Assembly: GCF_000266945.1 (NCBI RefSeq)
Contig: NC_018025.1
Coordinates: 4,530,001 to 4,594,000, forward strand
Direction: 5' to 3'
Length of the DNA: 64,000 bases
From: Desulfomonile tiedjei DSM 6799
GTDB taxonomy: Bacteria; Desulfobacterota; Desulfomonilia; Desulfomonilales; Desulfomonilaceae
In this document: positions 8,349-16,193 of the stretch, piece after piece
Layout of the letters: every line of letters begins with the position of its first letter
Numbering within the stretch: position 1 is the first letter of the stretch
The notes under the pieces: model-generated
Told to the model about the DNA's origin: nothing
The model's database searches: none
What the model saw: the letters and a program-made list of their open reading frames with translations, nothing else
Program-made: the position numbers and the translations under genes

Positions 8349-9449
8349 ATGATTTCATTTCTTACCCATTGGCCCGCCCGAATTTCTTTCTCTCTCCTAG
8401 CGCTGTTTCTTTGTACGATCTCTGTATGCGTTGCTCAAGAGCAGTCATCCAAGACTGTGCCGCGCGGGGGGTGCCCGGATCTCATCGAGCTCATAAAAGA
8501 ATTAACGCCCGCGGTTGTGAATATTTCCATCGAACGTCACATGCTGCAGCACAGTTCGACTGAACCCCCTCCCCTGTTTCGTTCCAAGCCGGGCGCTTTA
8601 GAAGACCAGTCCAGAACGAAGGATCGATTTCAAGCGGACAGCGTAGGCAGCGGATTCTTCTGTGACACTCAGGGGCACATCGTAACCAACGCTCACGTAG
8701 TGGAAGGTGCAGGGAAAATTCTCGTTACCCTTTCCACAGGAAGAGTCACAACTGCACGACTCGTCGCAGTCCACCCCAAGGTGGATCTGGCGATGCTCAA
8801 GATTGCGTCTTCGTCTCCGCTTCAGAAAGCGAAGATCGGAGATTCGGCCGGTATTCAGGTAGGTGAATGGGTGGTTGCAGTAGGCAATCCCTTCGGATTA
8901 GGAAGAACCGTGACCGTCGGGATTGTCAGCGGAAAGGGAAGATTCCTGGGGCTCGGACCGGACGACAATTTCATCCAGACCGATGCTTCGATAAATCCCG
9001 GTAACTCAGGCGGACCGTTGTTCAATATGGCTGGAGAAGTCATAGGAGTGAACACTGCAATCATTGCTTCCGGGAAAGGAATCGGCTTTGCCATCCCATC
9101 CAATTATCTTCACGAACTTATCAAATTACCGACGAACGGCGAATTTGCCGTCCGAGGGTGGCTTGGAATTTATGTGGAGGACGTCACTCCGGAGCAGGCC
9201 AAAAAACTGGGGATGGGCACTCCCCGCGGAACATGGGTGGATGAGGTACTCACGTCCACTCCTGCCCAAAATGCAGGCCTGAAAAAAGGCGACCTCATTG
9301 TGGATGCGGACGGCAAGCAGATTAAAAACGGGAGACATCTTTCGAAGGTTATTTCCTCTTTCAAACCCGGGGATATCCTCAAGATGAAAGTCATCAGAGG
9401 GCGCCAACAACAGGCGGTCGATATCGTTCTCGGTAAATCTCCCGAATAA
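8349..9449 (+). CDS. HtrA/DegQ-type periplasmic serine protease with one PDZ domain
   Basis: 366 residues from the ATG at 8349 (a TTG two codons earlier is possible). A signal peptide ends near 'SVCVAQE'. The trypsin-like domain has the catalytic triad in TNAHVV (His, about 115), VDLAML (Asp, about 145) and GNSGGPL (Ser, about 220). A single PDZ domain (about 270-360, 'GWLGIYVEDVTPEQAKKLG') follows, where DegP and DegQ have two; this is the DegS/short-HtrA layout, but with a cleavable signal. It would degrade or sense misfolded envelope proteins. It converges on gmk with only three bases between the stops. Confidence 0.9.
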   Translation: MISFLTHWPARISFSLLALFLCTISVCVAQEQSSKTVPRGGCPDLIELIKELTPAVVNISIERHMLQHSSTEPPPLFRSKPGALEDQSRTKDRFQADSVGSGFFCDTQGHIVTNAHVVEGAGKILVTLSTGRVTTARLVAVHPKVDLAMLKIASSSPLQKAKIGDSAGIQVGEWVVAVGNPFGLGRTVTVGIVSGKGRFLGLGPDDNFIQTDASINPGNSGGPLFNMAGEVIGVNTAIIASGKGIGFAIPSNYLHELIKLPTNGEFAVRGWLGIYVEDVTPEQAKKLGMGTPRGTWVDEVLTSTPAQNAGLKKGDLIVDADGKQIKNGRHLSKVISSFKPGDILKMKVIRGRQQQAVDIVLGKSPE

Positions 9450-9452
9450 TCC

Positions 9453-10019
9453 CTATTTACAGCAAGTTTGTTTCCTCAGGATGGAAGCGAGACACTGTAC
9501 TGCCTCCTCCAGATCGTCATTTACCACTACATGTCTGAACATTGGGGCCAGAGCGAGTTCGCCGGTGGCATTCATCATTCTGATCCGGATCGATGCGTCG
9601 GAATCCGTGCCTCGCGCCCTCAGACGTTGTTCCAATATGGATATCTCCGGAACGGTGATAAATATCCCGATTGCCTGACCGAATTTCCGGAATACTTCCC
9701 GCGCCCCTTCCACATCTATATCGAGAATGACACTACGACCCACTTCAACGGCGTCAGTGACGAACCGTGCAGGTGTCCCATAGAGATTGCCATGCACTTC
9801 CTTCCATTCAAGGAATTCGTTGTTCTTGATCATGGATTTGAATTGTTCTCTGCTTACGAAATAGTAGTGAGTGCCATCGATCTCGCCGATTCTCGGGGGT
9901 CTGGTCGTGCACGATATGGAATATAGCATATCCGGAAATTCCGGCCGAATTCTGTTGATCAGTGTGGATTTTCCTGCCCCTGAGGGGGCGGAAATGACAA
10001 AAAGACAGCCCTTGCTCAT
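9453..10019 (-). CDS. gmk: Guanylate kinase
   Basis: 188 residues. It phosphorylates GMP to GDP with ATP. The P-loop SAPSGAGKSTLI lies at about 9-20, and the GMP-binding region 'SCTTRPPRIGEIDGTHYYFV' at about 35-54 is canonical. The C-terminus is slightly short (it ends KQTCCK), which is still within the family range. rpoZ and yicC, often beside gmk in this group, are not adjacent; the gene stands alone facing htrA. Confidence 0.95.
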   Translation of the reverse strand: MSKGCLFVISAPSGAGKSTLINRIRPEFPDMLYSISCTTRPPRIGEIDGTHYYFVSREQFKSMIKNNEFLEWKEVHGNLYGTPARFVTDAVEVGRSVILDIDVEGAREVFRKFGQAIGIFITVPEISILEQRLRARGTDSDASIRIRMMNATGELALAPMFRHVVVNDDLEEAVQCLASILRKQTCCK

Positions 10020-10215
10020 TGTGCCCTCTTTCTCTAGTACGTACCGTTCAATCCTTCATGCCCCACGGAACATGTCGGGATTGATTGTCAAAAAATGTCG
10101 TTCCCGTCATGACATGGATCGTGTGGCAGGTCAATCGGATTTCGGCTATAATAAAAAATCCCGTAGCTCGAGCACTGCCGAGCGTACCGCATGTGTCCTG
10201 TGAGGCTGATCCCCT

Positions 10216-10533
10216 ATGGTCAGAAAAGCATTCTGGTTCGTTCTCCTCATCATGAGTGTCTTTGCCGTTGCATATGGTGGTTTTTACCGCAAACTGCTGG
10301 TATTCGACAACCTTGAGAAATTCGACAAACTGAAAAGTGTCGGCATAACCATAAAAATACCCGGGTATGAAGAAAAGCAGGAAGAATTCAAAGTTCAGTC
10401 CCAGCTCTTTTCCGAACCTGAAGCAGTGAATGCCGCTACCTTCGAAGGACTCGGCAGGTACAAGGACGGGAGGCTCATGTCCAACTACCCGGACCTAAGA
10501 ATGCTCAAGGGCCGGCGTCCGTGTCCCACATGA
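10216..10533 (+). CDS. Hypothetical membrane-anchored protein, probably frameshifted near its 3' end
   Basis: 105 residues with one N-terminal hydrophobic helix (about 5-21), then a soluble basic region. I do not recognise the family. The last ten residues (GRRPCPT) look non-native. If the reading frame is shifted by one base in the AAGGGCC run at 10508-10513, translation continues to a TAG at 10639 as AGVRVPHEFDPEPQVVWFKV followed by about 20 more residues, which has normal composition and codon use. The intact product would be about 140 residues. The gene precedes the NapH-like ferredoxin and may belong with it. Confidence 0.6.
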   Translation: MVRKAFWFVLLIMSVFAVAYGGFYRKLLVFDNLEKFDKLKSVGITIKIPGYEEKQEEFKVQSQLFSEPEAVNAATFEGLGRYKDGRLMSNYPDLRMLKGRRPCPT

Positions 10534-10690
10534 ATTTGATCCTGAACCACAGGTCGTGTGGTTCAAAGTCCCCCTTTCAGCTACAACCCATTTGAGACTA
10601 CTTGGCCAGGGGATATCCGGAATGGAAATGCCGTCATAGGCAAGAACATCGTGCACTATTGAGACAATACACGGAACGATAGGATCTGAC

Positions 10691-11458
10691 GTGGAACGTT
10701 TAAGATTTAAAATTCAGCTCGCTTTTGCAGCTCTGTTTAATATCGGGTTATTTCAATGGCATTCGGTCTGCTTCCCTGTTCTGAATTGCCATTCTTGTCC
10801 GACCTCGATATTTGCATGCCCCATCGGCGTCATAGGCCAGTTCTCGGCCATCGGCGTTTTTCCTCTGAGCGTCATTGGAATCATTGCAGTTGCAGGCCTT
10901 GTGGCAGGACGATTCCTCTGCGGATGGGCTTGTCCTTTCGGACTCGTTCAGGATCTTCTCTATCGTGTGCCGTACGTGAAGTTCTCATTGCCTGCGTGGA
11001 CCAGGTTCATAAAATACGGGGTTCTGGCACTATTGGTGATAGCGGTGCCCTATTTCCTCAGTCCGGCCTTCCCGCTCTATTTCTGCCGTCTTTGTCCTGT
11101 GGCTACCGTGGAATCAGCGGTCCCATGGGCAATCATCAATGGAACGGCCGATGTTCTCACGCTTTCGTTCCGACTTGGTTTGCTCTTCCTCATCATTGTC
11201 CTCGCAATGGGACACAAGCGATTCTTCTGCAAAGTACTTTGCCCTCTCGGAGCAAGTCTATCGCTGTTCAACAGATTCGCAGCAATATTTCCTCAACGAA
11301 ACGATAAGTGCATAGACTGCAAGACCTGTAATAAGACCTGTCCCATGGAGACCAAGTCAGCGCGATTCGGAGTGTTCGACGATCGCGCAGAGGAATGTAT
11401 CGCGTGCCTTGACTGTCAGAAGAAATGCCCGACAGACGCAATCCGTCTCTGGGGATAA
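10691..11458 (+). CDS. NapH-like membrane polyferredoxin (4Fe-4S, multi-pass)
   Basis: 255 residues from a GTG start. There are about five hydrophobic segments, with two cytoplasmic-type CGWACPFG and CKVLCPLG motifs (about 77 and 179) characteristic of the NapH/NosR/RdxA-type membrane ferredoxins. The C-terminus has two [4Fe-4S] motifs, CIDCKTCNKTCP and CIACLDCQKKCP. It probably passes electrons between the quinone pool and another redox partner. An extra Cys cluster at about 27-43 ('CFPVLNCHSCPTSIFACP') is unusual and resembles YccM/NapH-like proteins of anaerobes. The partner enzyme is not in the window. Confidence 0.85.
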   Translation: MERLRFKIQLAFAALFNIGLFQWHSVCFPVLNCHSCPTSIFACPIGVIGQFSAIGVFPLSVIGIIAVAGLVAGRFLCGWACPFGLVQDLLYRVPYVKFSLPAWTRFIKYGVLALLVIAVPYFLSPAFPLYFCRLCPVATVESAVPWAIINGTADVLTLSFRLGLLFLIIVLAMGHKRFFCKVLCPLGASLSLFNRFAAIFPQRNDKCIDCKTCNKTCPMETKSARFGVFDDRAEECIACLDCQKKCPTDAIRLWG

Positions 11459-11560
11459 GCTGTAATTCGCTGAATTGATGAGCCCCAAATCAGGAAGAGC
11501 TATAGTTTTTGCCAAGATAAATGACCGAAACTCAGTGCAGATATTTATCGAAGAATCCCC

Positions 11561-11776
11561 TAACCCCATAGGCACTAACTTATGGCGTTTTTTGGTTGTT
11601 TGTTCCGGAGGAACAACCGAAAATAGGCTGGCGATTCATCGCCGGTTAAGGTAAAAACCTAATGATTCTCGAGTCCCGGAGGGACGGCTGGTACGCAGAT
11701 TCCCGGCAATAAATTACCGGGCTATTTTCTTTAGTCCCTGCGGGACAAAGAATTACAGCAAAGTCACCGCCTATGC
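11561..11776 (+). repeat. Family-3 multi-hairpin element, copy 1
   Basis: A string of palindromes: GTTCCGGAGGAAC, GGCGATTCATCGCC, GTCCCGGAGGGAC, CCCGGCAATAAATTACCGGG and GTCCCTGCGGGAC. It starts with CCATAGGCACTAACTTATGG. It is nearly identical to the reverse complement of 25288-25495. Confidence 0.8.
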
Positions 11777-11835
11777 CATCCACCCCCTTACAGAGGGGGG
11801 AATGCTGGGGATTCTGAATGCAAATTGGTCTAACA
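11777..11835 (+). repeat. Family-4 CCCCCTT/AAGGGGG repeat
   Basis: CACCCCCTTACAGAGGGGGG followed by AATGCTGGGGATTCTGAATG, attached directly to the family-3 copy as at 25496. Nothing else is seen between here and 11997. Confidence 0.7.
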
Positions 11836-11997
11836 GGCGAGCAGAGAGCAATTCGCGCGCAAAATCCACGTCATCGGTGCAATTTTTGCGGGAATTGCTC
11901 CTGAACCTGTCTTGATTGTGATTCCCGATAGTGAGTGCGGGTGAGGGGCGCTCCGTCGAGGTCGAGCTCGATTAGCTCCCTCTTACGGACTGCGTGC

Positions 11998-12180
11998 CTA
12001 GACTCTCATGGAAAGATCTATGACGTGACCGGATGGATTGATCCAGACCATAAAACTGGAAGGCTTCTTCTTTTTTGCTATTGTTCTGATTTCATCGAGG
12101 CGTCTGATGGGAAGGTCTACGGGGGTGGTCTTAAGAAAGCGATTCAGGTCGCGGAGGTTCTTAAAGTACTGAATGGTCAT
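11998..12180 (-). CDS. Small hypothetical protein
   Basis: 60 residues, unrecognised. I chose the ATG at 12180 because a clear GGAGAAG lies eight bases upstream on the minus strand. The product begins with a helix-rich stretch ('YFKNLRDLNRFLKTTP') and ends 'SSFMVWINPSGHVIDLSMRV'. The frame also stays open upstream to 12264, but that part lacks a ribosome site. The opposite strand is open as well, though its product looks less natural. The bases between this gene and 12430 hold nothing I can name. Confidence 0.5.
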   Translation of the reverse strand: MTIQYFKNLRDLNRFLKTTPVDLPIRRLDEIRTIAKKKKPSSFMVWINPSGHVIDLSMRV

Positions 12181-12429
12181 GAGAGTGCTTCTCCTATAGG
12201 TACTGGTGAGCCGGCGCCCAGGTCGGCGAAAGTGGGGCAGAAGGTAATCCTTTATTTTTACCATAAAGAAATTCGTGAGACAACCCCCACGTTTCGACGC
12301 TTCACATAAATAATAGTACTTGTGAGATTATTCTGAGAAGGACATGATTCCAGTGTTATCGGTGACGAGTTCCATCCCCTTGCCGGTCCCCCCAATTCGG
12401 AGGATCTGCTACGTTGCCCGCGCAGGTGC

Positions 12430-14043
12430 TCATTTTCGATCGTTGCGAAAAATGACGACACGCAATTTCGATTCAAACGGTACTCTCTTGAATCTGGGAT
12501 CAGCCTCAATCCTCTTTAGTGTGGGAAGACTCACTTGATTGAGAAAATCGGGAGGATTCGGCTGGGCCTGTTCTTCGGTAGAAATATAGAAGAGGGGGTT
12601 CGCCGCGTTCATGTCGGTCCACGCCTTCTCTGTATCGAATTCTATGAACCCGAGCGGTCTGTAAAAACATTCGATCCCATTCTGCATTCTCGCTTTGGCA
12701 GCACAGAAAGAAACCGAACAATTATTCAGCCAAAGGAGATCCATACCGATGTAGTTTATCCTTCCCCGAGTCTCGGAAGTGCACGTAGCCTGCACAATGT
12801 GCTCGAGTTCTCTCCTGCCCGCGGTGTCACGGTTAGGAGCCGTGACCCAAACTGTCATACTGGGATTCTGATGGATAAAGCCGAGTGCCTGGGCTTGTAC
12901 GAATCCCCATTGAACTGCGAGTACCAGAGCAATGACAGGAGCAGTACGCGGAACAAACCACACGAGACGAAGGAACACGATAAAAAACGCGGAGAGTGTA
13001 GGAAGTATGTAGCGAACGTCTTCATTGACGTTGAGAGAAAAGACCGTCAACACGATGGCGGCCTGAGCCAATCCAACAAGGGTCAACAGATTGAGACGAT
13101 CCAAAGCTCCAAGCTCTATCTTCCCTCTGAGAAGAGCGAGCCCGATGGAAATTGTCAATATTGCTGCAATGATTCCCAATCCTTCCGGAGTTGTCAGTGT
13201 GACGGATGCCACGGAAAGCCAATGCCACAGCTTTGCCGGAAACTGACCCTGATGCCCGTAAAAGGAAGCCACCCTTCCTGACCCGACCTCTGCCAAGAAG
13301 ACGAGAAGATTCTGATAATTGTGAGCGTACCAGGAAACAGTCGCAAACGTCAGGACCAAACCCAGGAAGACAAGAAATCCTATGCGGATAAGGGTCCGGG
13401 CGGATGTGTCCGGCAACCATTTCCTTGCCCGCACGGCATCCCACAAAACGACTATTCCCGGCAGAAAACAGTACATTGGAGAAGATACCTTGGCCAGCAT
13501 AGCAAGATTTGTCGCAATGAGCAGGAATGCTGCTGTCTCGATTCGGGCCATCCTTTGCGATTTAATCGCAATCCAATAAAATGAAAGGACTGTAAAAAGC
13601 TGAAATGCCTCGACAAGAAACGTATGAGTCATCCCCACAAAGAGGGGTGCTGAGGCGAATAGCAGGATCCCGCAAAGCTGTATGTCCAAGCGGTCCGGGA
13701 AGAATTCACGAGCTATCGAGTACGCGAGGAGGAGCGTTCCGACTTGAATGCTCAAGATAAGCAGTAAAAGGCCGAATTCAACAGAATGAACTGCGGCTCC
13801 CAGAGGAACGAAGAACTGACCGATCCAGGGCAGTCCTGGAGCCTTGTTGCCCGATACTCCTTTCATGACCTGCCACCACATTGACGGGGCATGTCTCAGG
13901 GAACACCAGAGGTCTGTAGATCCCCAGGCATATCCTGCACAGTCCCAACCCCAAACTGAACGATCCACGTATACCCAGTAAAGACTGGGAATCAACAAAA
14001 CGATAATAATTACAAACATACTTAGCCTAAATCTGGATTCCAT
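12430..14043 (-). CDS. GT39/ArnT-like polytopic glycosyltransferase
   Basis: About 537 residues with about ten hydrophobic segments, an inner-membrane protein. The first periplasmic loop after helix 1 holds acidic residues ('SVWGWDCAGYAWGSTDLW') and a following 'GNKAPGLPWIGQFFVPLG', the pattern seen in the PMT/ArnT/RgtA superfamily that uses polyprenyl-phosphate sugars as donors. The acceptor is unknown. A GTG at 14055 could add four residues (MSEN); I chose the ATG at 14043. It has no glycan-synthesis neighbours. A second, unrelated-looking member of the superfamily is at 25559. Confidence 0.7.
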   Translation of the reverse strand: MESRFRLSMFVIIIVLLIPSLYWVYVDRSVWGWDCAGYAWGSTDLWCSLRHAPSMWWQVMKGVSGNKAPGLPWIGQFFVPLGAAVHSVEFGLLLLILSIQVGTLLLAYSIAREFFPDRLDIQLCGILLFASAPLFVGMTHTFLVEAFQLFTVLSFYWIAIKSQRMARIETAAFLLIATNLAMLAKVSSPMYCFLPGIVVLWDAVRARKWLPDTSARTLIRIGFLVFLGLVLTFATVSWYAHNYQNLLVFLAEVGSGRVASFYGHQGQFPAKLWHWLSVASVTLTTPEGLGIIAAILTISIGLALLRGKIELGALDRLNLLTLVGLAQAAIVLTVFSLNVNEDVRYILPTLSAFFIVFLRLVWFVPRTAPVIALVLAVQWGFVQAQALGFIHQNPSMTVWVTAPNRDTAGRRELEHIVQATCTSETRGRINYIGMDLLWLNNCSVSFCAAKARMQNGIECFYRPLGFIEFDTEKAWTDMNAANPLFYISTEEQAQPNPPDFLNQVSLPTLKRIEADPRFKRVPFESKLRVVIFRNDRK

Positions 14044-14055
14044 GTTTTCACTCAC

Positions 14056-14585
14056 AAGTGATTGCGGAGTTGGTATTGACTTAAAGGTGTGTGCACAATG
14101 TCAAAGGACAGATTCTTTCCTGCACGCACACAATTGAACTGGCTTCCGCATTAGGTAATTCCGAAGGTTCAACAAATTGTTTGATTCTTATTTTTCACAA
14201 GTGCTTTACGCAAACAAAACCCACTTTGGAGTGCGGTTATTATTTTCCAAAAAACAGCGAATGGCAAGCGCGCACCAAACGCGCTGCCCTGATTGTTCAA
14301 TCCCGCGTAAAAGGACTGTGGTGGATCGCCACAGTGGCGTGGTATTTCGCTACACTCAATTTTCATTGTTTATTCGCAAGCTTAGTCCTATCCATATCCA
14401 ACCGTCTCAACTGTTGTAGTTTTCTACATCTATCAAATCACCTCACCTGTCGTCGCAACACCTTGTTTTTGCAGTTTTTATTCGCTTGGCACATCCTATG
14501 CAGTTCATATGGGCAAGACCGATCATCGAGAGATCGAAACTGAATGCTCCCGATTTTGAAGAGAATACTCAAAAGGAGGCCCGCC
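14056..14585. other. Intergenic region without a recognisable gene
   Basis: About 530 bases, AT-richer than its surroundings. Both strands have open frames, but none has a ribosome site, normal composition or a recognisable motif. It should hold the promoters of the two flanking divergent units. Confidence 0.5.
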
Positions 14586-14783
14586 ATGACAAGCAACCAA
14601 ATCAGAAGGCTCATGGAAGTGAACGCAAAGCAGTTGAAATGCAATCATGCGCTCACAGGAGCAGCTCCGGCGAACAAGATGTGCCCGTATTGCTATCAAT
14701 GCGCCACCTGTCCATACGACCAGATGCTTGAAGATACGGTTCACATCTACAGAGGCCTCACACCGGTGCCTGCCCGAGCATAG
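14586..14783 (+). CDS. Small four-cysteine-module protein
   Basis: 65 residues from an ATG with AAAGGAGG nine bases upstream. Five cysteines: C19, C33, C36, C39, C42, followed by PYDQMLED. The spacing C-x13-C-x5-C-x2-C then (P)(Y)D matches both N-terminal modules of the larger protein at 14922; C36 is extra. A metal or Fe-S site is likely but unproven. The N-terminus is a basic helix (MTSNQIRRLMEVNAKQLK). The gene is followed by a strong hairpin and then its larger relative, so the two probably form one operon. Confidence 0.8.
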   Translation: MTSNQIRRLMEVNAKQLKCNHALTGAAPANKMCPYCYQCATCPYDQMLEDTVHIYRGLTPVPARA

Positions 14784-14844
14784 GGCCTCTCCGAAACGCA
14801 CACGGCATTTCATTCATCAGATAACGTCGGGCTCTGGGACATAA

Positions 14845-14876
14845 GCGGTCGAAACCCAGCGGACGGTTTCGACCGC
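14845..14876 (+). other. Perfect 12-bp hairpin between two co-oriented genes
   Basis: GCGGTCGAAACC, an eight-base loop, then GGTTTCGACCGC. There is no T-run directly after it, so it is not a classical terminator. It may be an mRNA-processing or stability hairpin, or an attenuator for the gene at 14922. Confidence 0.6.
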
Positions 14877-14921
14877 ACACCTGCTTAGGGAATAACGAGG
14901 TTTTTTCGAAAGGAGTAGCCA

Positions 14922-15821
14922 ATGGCCGTCAAAGAGAAAAAGAAGAGTGGGGTGACGGTGTTCAACCTGGCCGACAAGGAATGCGTGTGGATGCGGGCGC
15001 GAATTGTCGGCGTAAAGTACTGCGATAATGCATTCGATTGCACGAGCTGTACTTTCGACAAAGCGATGACCCGCAAAATGTCCAAAGATTCCCGGGACGC
15101 CAAGTGGAACACGAAAATGTCCAAAATGCTCGGCAGCAACGATCTGCGTTGTCGTCATGCCGCCACGGGAGGCGCTCCGCCCTCGAAGAAGTGTGCAAAC
15201 AGTTATGATTGTGCACGCTGTCCGTACGATCAGATGCTGGACGATATGATCCAGACTGACCACACGCTCTTCGGACCGCCCCAGTATATGAATGCTCACG
15301 GATATCTCGTTCCCAGAGATTACTATATCCACAAGGGCCATGGCTGGGCTCGGGTCGAGTACGGCGGCAGGATCAGAATAGGCCTGGATGATTTCGGCAA
15401 TCGTCTCGTGGGCAGGCTTGACGGTTTTCGGCTGCCGTCACTGGGAACGCGGTTCAAAGTCGAGGACGAATCGTTCATAGCCGAGCGCGAAGGTCACGAG
15501 GTCGGCATCCGGGCTCCCCTCACGGGAGTGGTCACGGCTGTGAATCATAAACTTCTGGACCATCCGGATTCCCCCAATGCAGATCCGTACGGCTCAGGAT
15601 GGGTCATGTTGATCGATCCTATGGAGCTGAAACACGATCTGGAGGGGTTGGCATTCGGTCTGGAAAGCGTGAAATTCATCGAAGCCGAAGCAGAACGGCT
15701 ACTCTCCATGATTACCGACGATCCGTCTGCTGCAGCCGCTTTGGGTGGTGAGCCGATCAAAGATGTTTACGGTGCGTTTCGAGACGTGGGATGGGATGGC
15801 CTTGTGAAGAAATTCCTGTGA
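14922..15821 (+). CDS. Glycine-cleavage-H-like protein with two four-Cys modules, no lipoyl lysine
   Basis: 299 residues. Residues 1-110 hold two cysteine modules, C21-x12-C34-x5-C40-x2-C43 and C77-x13-C91-x5-C97-x2-C100, each followed by a (TF/PY)D(K/Q) turn. Residues about 130-260 align with the H-protein/biotinyl-lipoyl fold ('YYIHKGHGWARVEYGGRIRI', 'GLDDFGNRLVG', 'RAPLTGVVTAVN'). The lipoylated lysine of H-protein falls at G191 here (ERE-G-HEVGIRAPLTG), and no other lysine is near, so it cannot work as a normal H-protein. No gcvT, gcvP or lipoate ligase is nearby. Function unknown; a cytoplasmic scaffold or metal/redox carrier is my inference. A good AAAGGAG precedes the ATG. Confidence 0.85.
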   Translation: MAVKEKKKSGVTVFNLADKECVWMRARIVGVKYCDNAFDCTSCTFDKAMTRKMSKDSRDAKWNTKMSKMLGSNDLRCRHAATGGAPPSKKCANSYDCARCPYDQMLDDMIQTDHTLFGPPQYMNAHGYLVPRDYYIHKGHGWARVEYGGRIRIGLDDFGNRLVGRLDGFRLPSLGTRFKVEDESFIAEREGHEVGIRAPLTGVVTAVNHKLLDHPDSPNADPYGSGWVMLIDPMELKHDLEGLAFGLESVKFIEAEAERLLSMITDDPSAAAALGGEPIKDVYGAFRDVGWDGLVKKFL

Positions 15822-15884
15822 TCGCAGAGTAGTTCTTTCTCGAATGCCAGGCTTCTCGGACGAGGTTCGGGGAAATACCGTATA

Positions 15885-15945
15885 CAAGGGATTTCCCCGC
15901 CCCCCTTTTTATAAAGGAGGTGGACAGGGGGATTTTTCCCACGAA
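15885..15945 (+). repeat. Family-4 CCCCCTT/AAGGGGG repeat
   Basis: TTTCCCCGCCCCCCTTTTTA then TAAAGGAGGTGGACAGGGGG and ATTTTTCCC. Similar units are at 27219, 50435 and 54605. The remainder of 15822-16193 holds no gene; a TTGACA at 16075 has no good -10 partner. Confidence 0.65.
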
Positions 15946-16193
15946 TACCTGAATGGATACCCCTCCGATTATCTTACTCCGTCGAAAATTCCAAAAAAAC
16001 GTATCTCTTTAGGGCTTTTTTCTTGCCAGAAACGAAAGCCGTGAACTACTTTGGGCGTGAGAGGCATAGTGCATTTGACAGGTACATTTTGTGAACTGTG
16101 AGAGGACGCCCCTGGTTTGCACTTTTCTCTTTCATGTGCCTTATTCGTCTGCCAAGACGGGAATTCGGGTCTCTTTCAGAAGAGGAATCACGT

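Noticed and set aside
11935-12309. Open frame on the plus strand opposite the small gene at 11998
   Set aside because: No ribosome site, unusual composition, and the minus-strand frame has a strong one.
14091-14543. 150-codon open frame before the Cys-module gene
   Set aside because: Cys/His/Asn-rich composition, no ribosome site, no motif; it looks like chance in AT-rich DNA.
14922-15821. Functional glycine-cleavage H protein
   Set aside because: The lipoylation lysine is replaced by glycine and no gcv genes are nearby.
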